DNA of 13,707 nt from Bacillota bacterium (GCA_030705745.1 JAUZPT010000035.1:1-13707); one strand, 5' to 3'. Shown: positions 1 through 6,381, counted from the first letter of the stretch. Notes: generated by a model from the sequence alone, not told the origin. A program made the numbers and translations.

Positions 1-123
1 CATCTTCATGCTCTCCGTTCCGTTATCTCTCGAAATTGGACGATTGTAGAATTGGATAGAAACACCATGAATCATGATAGGAATGTCATTAAAATTGAGC
101 TAACGAATAAACCAATAGTTTAA
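1..123 (+). CDS. 3' end of an unidentified protein (partial)
   Basis: Frame 1 is open from the window edge to a TAA at 121-123 and gives the last 40 residues of a protein ending in ELTNKPIV. The codon choice looks like the neighbours, and a hairpin terminator follows about 30 bases after the stop, as expected for the end of a real transcription unit. The tail is charged, with no membrane segment or motif that I recognise, so no function is assigned. The start lies outside the window. Confidence 0.5.
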   Translation, partial: HLHALRSVISRNWTIVELDRNTMNHDRNVIKIELTNKPIV

Positions 124-156
124 TAACTTAATACCTTGTAGCAAGGAATGAGTATA

Positions 157-192
157 AAAAACAGGGTTGATTCACATCTACCCTGTTTTTTT
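157..192. terminator. Bidirectional rho-independent terminator
   Basis: An 11-bp perfect stem, AAAAACAGGGT (157-167) with ACCCTGTTTTT (180-190), encloses a 12-base loop and ends in a T run. The A run on the 5' side makes a T run on the other strand, so the hairpin can end both the partial gene on the left (plus) and bioY on the right (minus), which converge here. Confidence 0.85.
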
Positions 193-217
193 CATCTCGA
201 ATGGTACAGTTCACCTT

Positions 218-811
218 TTATACTGCGCGTTTAATGTTTTTAAATTGCCCTTTTGATAATACGGTTCTGTCAAGCCTATGTCCCAGCAAAGCCGCGCCTA
301 CAGCCAAAGCAATGTCTTTTGGAAGAGGGATTATCATCCAGCTCCATGCCATTTTGTAAGTAAAGCCATGGGGAGCGGCTGCCCAAAATTTAAATGCATA
401 GTACATCCAGTTTGTTCCGACTACATAGTTGATTGTAAGGCCAATTAGAGAAGCAATAATAAATCCAGATAAACTTTTAAAATGTTCAACAATCATTCCT
501 GTGAAGTAAGCGACTAAAATAAATGAAAGAATGAATCCAAAGGTAGGTGTAAGTACGTTTGAGAACCCACCACTAAATGTTGCAAACACTGGTGCTCCTA
601 CTAGTCCTACTAAGGCATAAACGATCATTGATATACTTCCTAAGCGACTACCAAGTACTAGACCTGCAAGTATTGCGAAAAAGGTTTGAAGTGTTATTGG
701 TACCCCGCCCACCACCATAAATGGAGCAATGGAAGTAATATTTGCGCCAATAGCCATCATGGCAACAAACATAGCTGCCAGCGTTAAATCAATCGTTCTC
801 ATATTTTTCAT
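218..811 (-). CDS. bioY: Biotin transporter S component BioY
   Basis: BioY is the membrane substrate-binding subunit of ECF-type biotin uptake. In Bacilli it usually works with the shared EcfA/EcfA'/EcfT module encoded elsewhere, and no such genes are present here. The 197-residue protein is almost entirely hydrophobic, with about six membrane segments. It carries BioY-typical motifs: VPITLQTFFAILAG (residues 38-51), GGFSNVLTPTFGF (81-93) and a PLPKD motif near 162-166. The start chosen is ATG at 811, because GGGGG (820-824) lies 8 bases upstream. An in-frame ATG at 841 would add ten residues but has no ribosome binding site and would use the leader as code. It is a single-gene unit. A TGTCAACC/GGTTGACA inverted repeat over the promoter indicates repression by biotin-bound BirA. 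Confidence 0.93.
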   Translation of the reverse strand: MKNMRTIDLTLAAMFVAMMAIGANITSIAPFMVVGGVPITLQTFFAILAGLVLGSRLGSISMIVYALVGLVGAPVFATFSGGFSNVLTPTFGFILSFILVAYFTGMIVEHFKSLSGFIIASLIGLTINYVVGTNWMYYAFKFWAAAPHGFTYKMAWSWMIIPLPKDIALAVGAALLGHRLDRTVLSKGQFKNIKRAV

Positions 812-846
812 TCTATTTTCCCCCAAATCATGTATGTACAAATATA

Positions 847-875
847 CAATAATAGTAAAGACGTATATATGTCAA
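847..875 (-). promoter_or_regulatory. Promoter of bioY
   Basis: Read on the minus strand, a perfect TTGACA (875-870) is followed by TATTAT (854-849) at 15 bases or TTATTG (852-847) at 17 bases. The -35 box is one arm of the BirA operator, so BirA binding would block RNA polymerase. The untranslated leader would be about 30 bases. Confidence 0.6.
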
Positions 876-898
876 CCGAAATATTGTTTTGGTTGACA
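870..898. promoter_or_regulatory. BirA (biotin repressor) operator
   Basis: TGTCAACC (870-877) and GGTTGACA (891-898) form a perfect 8-bp inverted repeat with a 13-base spacer; counted from the inner GTTGAC arms the spacing is 15. This is the form of the BirA operator of Bacilli (TTAAC/GTTAA-like arms around 14-16 bases), and it sits directly upstream of bioY. The assignment rests on the motif plus the gene context. Confidence 0.8.
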
Positions 899-1036
899 AA
901 AACTTTTTCATTTAAAACTTTGTATTATTACTTGCATTTAAGTCGGAATAAGAAAGCGATTTCTTCAGAAAATAAAAGATATAATTGTTTGAATAAGAAC
1001 TTTTGGCAATGAGACAAATTTAATTAGAGAATTTGG

Positions 1037-1050
1037 AAGGTGGCACCACA
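1037..1050 (+). promoter_or_regulatory. T-box-like word overlapping the nrnB ribosome binding site
   Basis: AAGGTGGCACCACA resembles the conserved T-box core AGGGTGGNACCGCG at 11 of 14 positions. It lies immediately before the nrnB start. I find no stem I/specifier domain upstream and no terminator hairpin after it, so it is at most a relic or a chance match. GGAAGGTGG can serve simply as the ribosome binding site. Confidence 0.25.
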
Positions 1051-1053
1051 AAA

Positions 1054-2298
1054 ATGATTAAACTTTTTACAGATATCGACCTGGACGGGCTTGGGTGCGG
1101 TGTGCTCGCAAAAATTGCATTTGGAAATAAGGCGGATGTGTCTTACTGTTCTTACCGGAATTTAAATAAGCGGGTGGAGGAATTTATCGGTAAGCATGAC
1201 CATAAAAATGCTGAAATTTATATAACTGATCTTGCTGTGAATAAAGAAGTTGAAGAAAAAATCGATAAACGGTTCAAAAAAGGAAAATTCGTTCGTATGA
1301 TTGATCATCATGTAACGGCACTCCATTTTAATGATTATGATTGGGGATTTGTTAAAACTGAGTATGAATCAGGCAAGAAAACGTGTGCCACTTCTTTATT
1401 TTATGATTATCTTATTGAACATAAAAAAATAAAAGAGACAAAGTCACTTGAGGAATTTATCGATTTAATTCGTCAATATGATACTTGGGAATGGGAAGAA
1501 AATCAAAACCAGGAAGCAAAGCGTCTTAATGACTTATTTTATATTATTGGCCGAGATAATTTTGAAGAGGAAATGATTAAGCGGCTGTTATCGATTACTA
1601 ATTCTTTTTCGCTCACAGACACGGAAAACAAGCTGCTGGATATTGAGGACAGCAAAATTGAAAGGTACATACAGTCGAAAAGCCGACAAATGGTACAAAT
1701 TATCATCGATGAGCTTTGTGTAGGAATCGTTCATGCCGAAAACTATTTATCTGAACTTGGGAATGCATTAAACAAGCAGAATCCACATTTGGATATGATT
1801 GCGATGCTTAATGTGGGTGGGAAAAAAATGGGCTTTCGGACAATGCATGATGATGTAAATGTAGCTGAATTCGCGAAAAAATTTGGCGGTGGAGGACATC
1901 CAAAAGCATCAGGATGCGAATTAACTACCGAGGCTTTTGAAAAATTTGTTATTAATGTCTTTCCTTATGAACCGGTAATACCTGATCCAGAACGGAACGA
2001 ATTGAATATTAAAGGTGCAGTCTATGGAACGACCTACCAAAATAGGAAGAAAGAAATTTCGAATATAATTCCTCTAAATGACGGGACATTTAATATCATT
2101 CACATGGGGGAAAAATTAAAGGAGATTTTCAGTAATTTTACAGAAGCCGAACGTTTTGTAAAAAGAAACTATGCCTCCTGGCTTTGCCATGATGATGACT
2201 GCTTAGAAAAGCTCTCCGCTGACCACCAAATATCAAAAGAAGAGGCATTGGCAAATTATTCCTTTATGATGGATCATTTGAAGGGAATGAAAAAATGA
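1054..2298 (+). CDS. nrnB: DHH/DHHA1 phosphoesterase, nano-RNase NrnB-like
   Basis: NrnB of Bacillus subtilis (YngD) is a cytoplasmic Mn-dependent DHH phosphoesterase that degrades short RNA oligonucleotides, acting redundantly with other nano-RNases. This 414-residue protein is close to the roughly 400 residues of NrnB. It shows the metal-binding motifs in order: DIDLDG (D7, D9, D11), ITDL (D59), the name-giving IDHH (residues 83-86) and QYDTW (D143). A C-terminal DHHA1 substrate-binding domain follows, with GGGGHPKASG at 278-287. I chose ATG 1054, where the GGAAGGTGG of 1035-1043 serves as ribosome binding site. A TTG at 1033 would put that site inside the gene. A TATAAT at 980-985 may be the -10 box, but its -35 is poor. 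The leader ends in a T-box-like word (separate entry). Confidence 0.88.
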   Translation: MIKLFTDIDLDGLGCGVLAKIAFGNKADVSYCSYRNLNKRVEEFIGKHDHKNAEIYITDLAVNKEVEEKIDKRFKKGKFVRMIDHHVTALHFNDYDWGFVKTEYESGKKTCATSLFYDYLIEHKKIKETKSLEEFIDLIRQYDTWEWEENQNQEAKRLNDLFYIIGRDNFEEEMIKRLLSITNSFSLTDTENKLLDIEDSKIERYIQSKSRQMVQIIIDELCVGIVHAENYLSELGNALNKQNPHLDMIAMLNVGGKKMGFRTMHDDVNVAEFAKKFGGGGHPKASGCELTTEAFEKFVINVFPYEPVIPDPERNELNIKGAVYGTTYQNRKKEISNIIPLNDGTFNIIHMGEKLKEIFSNFTEAERFVKRNYASWLCHDDDCLEKLSADHQISKEEALANYSFMMDHLKGMKK

Positions 2299-2315
2299 GA
2301 CCGTTTCAAAAGAAA

Positions 2316-2366
2316 AGGGTCAGATCCCTCAGCCACAAAATAAGCTAAACAAGGGTGTCAGACCTT
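2316..2366. repeat. Two small imperfect palindromes between convergent genes
   Basis: AGGGTCAGATCCCT (2316-2329) and AAGGGTGTCAGACCTT (2351-2366) share the core GGGT(GT)CAGA and are each imperfect palindromes. They fill the 84-base gap between the converging nrnB and racA. On the minus strand the first is followed by a T-rich stretch (TTTTCTTTT), so it may act as a weak terminator for racA. They look like members of a small dispersed repeat family. Confidence 0.4.
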
Positions 2367-2382
2367 CAATGAGTCATCCATA

Positions 2383-2904
2383 TTAATTGCCCAATAGCAT
2401 GCTAATGATATTTTTCTTTTTTTGCTTTCTATTTACCATCATTTGATCCGATATAAGGGGTTGGTCAAAAGGGGTCATTTTTCCCTCTTTTTGACCTGCC
2501 TCTAATTTCTCTATACGGACATTAAGTTCAGTCACCGTTTTCTGAAGTTCTTCAATTTCTTGTCTATGTTGCAAAAGTTGATAGGATGCAACAGAATCAG
2601 CTTTTTCATTTACGCTTCGTTCCAAATCGTTTACCTTAAATAGAAGACTCTCAAAGATTTGTTCACTTTCTACGTTTTTACTAGTTCCTTTGCGAACTTT
2701 TTGTTCCTTTGCTACAGCAATTTCTTGTAGGAGAGTTCCGTTTTGAACTTGTTCCTGAATTGTTTTTAATATGTTGATATCTCCCTCATTAAATGAATAA
2801 TGTCCACGATCGTTTCGTTCCATTGGAAGGTCTAATTGTTTGACCCATCGCTGCACAGTGCTTGATGAAACACCTAATAATTTTGCAACCTCAACAGTAT
2901 TCAT
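2383..2904 (-). CDS. racA: Chromosome-anchoring protein RacA
   Basis: RacA is made early in sporulation. It binds GC-rich sites around the replication origin and, through the polar protein DivIVA, tethers the stretched chromosome to the cell poles. The 173-residue protein has a MerR-like HTH at its N terminus (NTVEVAKLLGVSSSTVQRWV, residues 2-21, then LDLPMERNDRGHYSF). A charged linker follows, then a coiled coil of about residues 80-140 and a basic tail (NRKQKKKN) ending IISMLLGN. Its length is close to the roughly 184 residues of B. subtilis RacA. The ATG at 2904 has the ribosome binding site GAGGTGGG. It lies 51 bases after the stop of a larger HTH/coiled-coil gene on the same strand, so the two are probably cotranscribed from the sigma-H-like promoter at 4143-4171. 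Confidence 0.9.
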   Translation of the reverse strand: MNTVEVAKLLGVSSSTVQRWVKQLDLPMERNDRGHYSFNEGDINILKTIQEQVQNGTLLQEIAVAKEQKVRKGTSKNVESEQIFESLLFKVNDLERSVNEKADSVASYQLLQHRQEIEELQKTVTELNVRIEKLEAGQKEGKMTPFDQPLISDQMMVNRKQKKKNIISMLLGN

Positions 2905-2955
2905 CTCGATCCCACCTCGAATAAATTTTTCTATCTCCGTTGAACTAGAGTTCGT

Positions 2956-4074
2956 TTACCAATTTCGTTTCCAAAATTCCCACCATTTCTGTTCCTGTTC
3001 CTTAACCGCTGCAGCGTCTCTGAAACTTATAACCATTTCTTGGAAATCATTTTCCCTTTGTCTGATATCCTCCCTGAATTGATCACGAATAGAATGAATT
3101 GTTTCGACATAGTATTGACGGTCAGTATTTATGTTTTCGAGCAATTCTTTTGAAAGGTTTTCTACACTATTTTCAAGATTATTTACTCGAACAGATGAAT
3201 AATTTGCACCCTTTTCTATATTGTTTGCAAGGGCCTTAACTGTTTTATGTGTATGTTCCGAAATGTTCGCAATGCTATTTGATAAAGCGTCAATCGTTTC
3301 GAAGGTGTGTTCCGAAGCGCTCGCAATGCTATTCGATAACGTTGCAATTGTTTCATACGTGTGTTCCGACGCTTTTACAATATTCATTGAGAGGGCTTCA
3401 ACAGTTTCAGAAGTATGCTGTGAAGTTCTCGCAATCTTACTTTCAAGGTTTTTAATCTTTTTCGAAGTATGTTCTGTTGATTTCGCGATTGTATGTGATA
3501 GGGTTCCGATCGTTTCGGAAGTGCTTTTTGAGGTACTTGCTATTTGTCCTGAAAGCACATTGATTTCGTCTTTTGTTTTTTCCGAAGATTTATAAATAGA
3601 ATCTGACAAGCTTTTCACTGTATGAAGACTGCTTTTTGAAATTTCTTTTTTCACTTCATCCAGCACTTCTCTCCGTATACCATTCCTAATTTCTTCCTTA
3701 ATTTCTGTGATAAGTGTATATTTAAAATCATCGATCACATTTGTAATATTCTCATTAAAAGGAGTGTTTTCTGAAATAGTTGTTAAAGCTGTTTCGCTTA
3801 TATCGAATTGATTTTCAGAAACACTTTGATTTAGGTGTATTTGAAGGAGCTCCCGAATAATTTCCTTGCTTAGATTTTTATCGCGCATGTGTTTCACTTT
3901 AACTAATAGAGCAATTTCTTTCTCTGTGTAAAACCGTGCTCCTTGTTTTGTCCTTGGAATAAACAGAAGTCCTTGCAAATCTTTTTCCCATTGCCGGATT
4001 GTTCCGCTCGGTATTTGAATTTGTTTCGAAACCTCTTTTATCGTGTAAGATTGCAAAAATTGCTGGTTCTTCAA
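2956..4074 (-). CDS. MerR-type HTH protein with nine 18-residue coiled-coil repeats
   Basis: The function is not known. The N terminus has a MerR/RacA-type HTH (YTIKEVSKQIQIPSGTIRQW, about residues 10-29), followed by a wing with RFYTEKEIALL. Next comes an acidic linker, then nine consecutive 18-residue units of the form HTxETIxxLSNSIAxxSE (about residues 148-309). A charged helix and an aromatic/basic tail, KWWEFWKRNW, complete it; such tails occur in MerR-like DUF3967-type proteins and may touch the membrane. I chose TTG at 4074 (372 residues) because AGAAAGGG stands 10 bases before it. The ATG at 4104 gives 382 residues but has no ribosome binding site. The order HTH, coiled coil, basic tail is that of RacA, its downstream neighbour, in enlarged form. 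I infer a DNA-binding, self-associating structural protein active around sporulation, not a classical metal- or drug-sensing MerR regulator. Confidence 0.8.
   Translation of the reverse strand: MKNQQFLQSYTIKEVSKQIQIPSGTIRQWEKDLQGLLFIPRTKQGARFYTEKEIALLVKVKHMRDKNLSKEIIRELLQIHLNQSVSENQFDISETALTTISENTPFNENITNVIDDFKYTLITEIKEEIRNGIRREVLDEVKKEISKSSLHTVKSLSDSIYKSSEKTKDEINVLSGQIASTSKSTSETIGTLSHTIAKSTEHTSKKIKNLESKIARTSQHTSETVEALSMNIVKASEHTYETIATLSNSIASASEHTFETIDALSNSIANISEHTHKTVKALANNIEKGANYSSVRVNNLENSVENLSKELLENINTDRQYYVETIHSIRDQFREDIRQRENDFQEMVISFRDAAAVKEQEQKWWEFWKRNW
3148..3633 (-). repeat. Nine 54-bp in-frame repeat units
   Basis: Translation shows nine units of exactly 18 residues with no indel between them (9 x 54 = 486 bases). 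The middle units are most alike, for example HTYETIATLSNSIASASE and HTFETIDALSNSIANISE, while the outer ones have diverged. An 18-residue period equals one heptad plus one hendecad (3.6 residues per turn), which predicts a nearly straight helical rod about 160 residues long. Confidence 0.85.
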
Positions 4075-4142
4075 GTTAACCCAACCCTTTCTGTATAAAA
4101 TCATGAATGGTTCGGAAAGAAAAATGGCCTGTACTTTTATAA

Positions 4143-4171
4143 ATTCAGCAGAAGGTGCACCGTTTTCCTGC
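4143..4171 (-). promoter_or_regulatory. Sigma-H-like promoter for the HTH/coiled-coil gene and racA
   Basis: On the minus strand, GCAGGAAAAC (4171-4162) and GCTGAAT (4149-4143) are separated by 12 bases. This fits the sigma-H pattern RnAGGAwww, 11-12 bases, RnnGAAT. It lies about 70 bases before the TTG at 4074. racA is a sigma-H-dependent early sporulation gene in B. subtilis, so the position makes sense. A single motif match can still arise by chance. Confidence 0.55.
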
Positions 4172-4304
4172 TACATGACAAAAGCTTTCAAAACAAGACT
4201 AGAATGCCTAAATAACAACAAAATAGCCTTGAATCCGATTTTTTTATCGATAAGAATGAATTAATTTAGATGAATAGGGAAGTTAGAACAATCACTTATG
4301 TAAC

Positions 4305-4334
4305 TTGTCATGTTCGTGTTAATTAAAGTATGAA
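4305..4334 (+). promoter_or_regulatory. Possible sigma-A promoter of the NUDIX gene
   Basis: TTGTCA (4305-4310) and TATGAA (4329-4334) are separated by 18 bases, 23 bases before the GTG start. Both boxes are imperfect, so this is a weak call. I see nothing else in the 4175-4304 stretch. Confidence 0.35.
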
Positions 4335-4357
4335 TGGTTTAGTAGGAGGGGAAGCGA

Positions 4358-4975
4358 GTGATTCTTGCTGATCTTGTTAAGAAATTGAGTGGGCGCACTC
4401 CCGTTATTTTAGGAAGTGAACAATTTACTAAGTTTTCTATTTTACTTCCATTAATTGACAAAGAAGATGGTATTCATGTTCTATTTGAAGTTAGGGCTCA
4501 TGGTTTAAGAAGGCAGCCGGGAGAAATTTGTTTTCCTGGCGGTAAAATCGATCCTGATGATAGGGATGAAAAATATACTGCTTTAAGGGAAACAATTGAA
4601 GAATTGCGTATTTCTGAAAATCAAATCAACAATGTTATTCCACTAGATTTTATGGTATCGCCTTTTGGTACAATCATTTATCCATTTGTAGGAACGATCT
4701 CGAATCCTGAATCGATTAACCCAAATCCTTCTGAGGTTCAGGAGGTTTTCACTGTACCGTTGAAATACTTTCAAGAATCACAACCTGAATGCCATAAAAT
4801 TAATTATCAAATTCAACCTGAATCCAATTTTCCTTTTCATTTAATAGCCGGTGGGGAAAATTATAATTGGCAAATGAGGAAACTGGATGAATATTTTTAC
4901 CACTATAGAGGAAAAGTCATTTGGGGACTGACTGCGCGTCTTGTCCGTCATTTTATAGAATTATTGGCTGATTGA
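4358..4975 (+). CDS. NUDIX hydrolase, CoA pyrophosphatase type
   Basis: This family hydrolyses CoA and its thioesters or oxidised forms to a phosphopantetheine derivative and 3',5'-ADP, thereby trimming CoA pools in the cytosol. The 205-residue protein carries the CoA-NUDIX signature: RAHGLRRQPGEICFPGG (about residues 46-62) matches R-[SA]-x3-R-x3-G-x3-FPGG. The NUDIX box proper follows, GGKIDPDD to LRETIEEL, with the metal-binding REtxEE core. GTG at 4358 is the start, with AGGAGGGG (4344-4351) 6 bases upstream. It is a single-gene unit between a weak promoter and the terminator at 5063-5086. The substrate is inferred from the signature only; other NUDIX substrates cannot be excluded. Confidence 0.85.
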   Translation: MILADLVKKLSGRTPVILGSEQFTKFSILLPLIDKEDGIHVLFEVRAHGLRRQPGEICFPGGKIDPDDRDEKYTALRETIEELRISENQINNVIPLDFMVSPFGTIIYPFVGTISNPESINPNPSEVQEVFTVPLKYFQESQPECHKINYQIQPESNFPFHLIAGGENYNWQMRKLDEYFYHYRGKVIWGLTARLVRHFIELLAD

Positions 4976-5062
4976 GTTATTTTGGAAACGTGAGGTTGAG
5001 TGGAAGCTTTCATTAATCATGAAAAGGTTCCTATCTTTTTGATCGATTAAAAATTCTTAAAA

Positions 5063-5086
5063 CCCACCCGTTGCGGTGGGCATTTT
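5063..5086 (+). terminator. Terminator of the NUDIX gene
   Basis: CCCACC (5063-5068) pairs with GGTGGG (5075-5080) around a 6-base loop, followed by CATTTTTATT. It separates the NUDIX gene from the formate channel gene. Confidence 0.75.
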
Positions 5087-5129
5087 TATTTACATTTAAA
5101 TAGATCTTTTCCTTTTTTTGTAGATTTTC

Positions 5130-5155
5130 GTTTGTCGATTCGTGGAGAGGGGAAT
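5130..5155 (+). promoter_or_regulatory. Sigma-B-like promoter of the first FNT gene
   Basis: GTTTGT (5130-5135), a 14-base spacer and GGGAAT (5150-5155) resemble the general-stress pattern GTTTww, 12-15 bases, GGGwAw, with one mismatch in the -35 box. The start codon follows about 50 bases later. I see no convincing sigma-A promoter in the same gap. Motif evidence only. Confidence 0.4.
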
Positions 5156-5191
5156 AAACCTAGGAACAACATTGTATAGGTAAATAAAATG

Positions 5192-5199
5192 AAGGAGGG
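5192..5199 (+). promoter_or_regulatory. Ribosome binding site deciding a TTG start
   Basis: AAGGAGGG lies 7 bases before TTG 5207. An ATG at 5189, in the same frame, overlaps the upstream side of this site and has none of its own. The paralogue at 6486 has AGGAGGGAAAAAG in the same place before its ATG, which confirms TTG 5207. Confidence 0.8.
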
Positions 5200-5206
5200 A
5201 AAAGAA

Positions 5207-6028
5207 TTGGCCGTTAAAAAACCGCAAGAAATTGCACAAATTGCTGTGGAGACGGGTACCATTAAAGCTGGTTTACCGCTACAAAATATGTTGATTTTAG
5301 GATTTTTGGGTGGTGCGTTCATTGCTCTTGGTTATCTTCTCGATATTCGGGTTACTGCTAATTTACCAAAAGAATGGGGAACTTTTTCCGCCTTTTTAGG
5401 AGCATCTGTTTTCCCAATTGGACTCGTACTGATCGTTATTGCTGGTGGAGAGCTGCTCACAGGGAATATGATGGCGGTTTCAATGGCGTGTCTGTCTAAG
5501 AAAATTTCTCCAAGTAAACTATTAAATAATTGGTTCTGGATTACGGTAAGCAATTTTATGGGTGCACTATTTATCGCCTTTGTTTTCGGACATGTAGTCG
5601 GTCTAACAGAACAGGGCCCTTTTTTACAAAAAACTATTAGCATGGCGCAAGCGAAGCTTGATGAAGGTTTCTGGCCGAGCTTTTTTTCAGGTATTGGATG
5701 TAATTGGCTCGTTGGATTGGCTGTATGGCTTGCTTACGGTGCTGACGAAATGGGTGGAAAGATACTCGCCATCTGGTTTCCGATTATGGCATTTGTTGGA
5801 ATTGGATTCCAGCATATCGTTGCGAATATGTTCATTATCCCCGCAGCAATATTTGCTGGGCATTTTAGTTGGCTCCAATACATTGAAAACTTTATTCCTG
5901 TATTTTTAGGAAATGCCGTTGGGGGAAGCGTTTTTGTATCAATGATCTATTGGCTATCATATAAATCTTATTTAGAAAAAAATGTTGAAGGAGAATATCA
6001 AAGACCAAGGATGAATAAAGCCCGATAG
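5207..6028 (+). CDS. Formate/nitrite transporter (FNT, FocA-type) channel, paralogue 1
   Basis: FNT proteins are pentameric membrane channels, each subunit with six membrane segments, that pass formate, nitrite or related small anions. The 273-residue protein shows the family hallmarks: GGELLTGNMM at the omega-loop/TM2 region, GCNWLVGLAVWL around TM4, and FQHIVANMF with the conserved pore histidine. It is very similar throughout to the product of the gene at 6486, roughly 70% identical by eye, and the two lie head to tail around a small reversed gene. Formate is the likely substrate because formate dehydrogenase follows in the same cluster; the B. subtilis yrhG/yrhE neighbourhood is comparable. 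It starts with TTG at 5207 and is transcribed alone, perhaps from a sigma-B-like promoter, ending at the strong hairpin at 6043. Confidence 0.9.
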   Translation: MAVKKPQEIAQIAVETGTIKAGLPLQNMLILGFLGGAFIALGYLLDIRVTANLPKEWGTFSAFLGASVFPIGLVLIVIAGGELLTGNMMAVSMACLSKKISPSKLLNNWFWITVSNFMGALFIAFVFGHVVGLTEQGPFLQKTISMAQAKLDEGFWPSFFSGIGCNWLVGLAVWLAYGADEMGGKILAIWFPIMAFVGIGFQHIVANMFIIPAAIFAGHFSWLQYIENFIPVFLGNAVGGSVFVSMIYWLSYKSYLEKNVEGEYQRPRMNKAR

Positions 6029-6042
6029 AGCGGTTCAATGCA

Positions 6043-6081
6043 CAAAAACAACCGGAGAGCAATTCTTTCCGGTTGTTTTTG
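6043..6081. terminator. Bidirectional terminator between FNT gene 1 and the winged-helix gene
   Basis: CAAAAACAACCGGA (6043-6056) pairs perfectly with TCCGGTTGTTTTTG (6068-6081), a 14-bp stem with an 11-base loop. The A run on one side and T run on the other allow termination in both directions, fitting the convergent genes on each side. Confidence 0.9.
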
Positions 6082-6162
6082 TCTTGTAGTGAATAATAGG
6101 TTTTGTTTCTCCAACATATTGCTCTTTTAGCGAAAATAATAGTAATTTTTTCTGATGTACTG

Positions 6163-6381
6163 TTAAGGAAGCATAAAAACTTCATGAAAAGGAGGTTTGT
6201 CCAAACGTTTTTTTTGCAAACGCCCTTCAGATAGAAGCTGATTGAGACCCTCTTGAATTTGTGATGAACTTACACCGAATAAATCCGCCATCTTCACCGA
6301 AGAAATTGCCATTTGTTTCGGTTTTTTTGTCGAAGAAATAATCATCGACCGGATATGTGTAAATAGTTCTTCTTTTTCCAA
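6163..6381 (-). CDS. Small winged-helix protein, possible local regulator
   Basis: I do not recognise this as a named family. The 72 residues contain what looks like one helix-turn-helix, SVKMADLFGVSSSQIQEGLN (residues 28-47), followed by LLSEGRLQKKRL, a typical wing start. This is a single small winged-helix domain with no sensor domain. The start is TTG at 6381, with AGAGGTG 5 bases upstream. It is divergent from the second FNT gene, with 104 bases between them, and convergent with the first. A gene this small, placed between two paralogous channels and facing the fdh operon, is a natural candidate for the operon's regulator, but that is inference from position. No cysteines are present, so a redox or Fe-S sensor role is unlikely. 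Confidence 0.65.
   Translation of the reverse strand: MEKEELFTHIRSMIISSTKKPKQMAISSVKMADLFGVSSSQIQEGLNQLLSEGRLQKKRLDKPPFHEVFMLP

Noticed and set aside
893..928. Promoter towards nrnB starting with TTGACA at 893
   Set aside because: The only TATTAT is 24 bases away, too far for sigma-A; TTGACA here is one arm of the BirA operator.
830..1012. Open frame of 60 codons on the plus strand
   Set aside because: It starts on the bioY leader, covers the BirA operator, has no ribosome binding site and has AT-driven composition.
842..1053. Complete T-box riboswitch upstream of nrnB
   Set aside because: Only the short core-like word is present; there is no specifier stem and no competing terminator hairpin.
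3221..3595. Long open frames on the plus strand opposite the coiled-coil gene
   Set aside because: They mirror the 54-bp repeats of the minus-strand gene (periodic Cys/Val/Phe pattern) and lack ribosome binding sites.
3148..3633. CRISPR or tandem non-coding repeat array
   Set aside because: The 54-bp units are adjacent, in frame and coding, without unique spacers.
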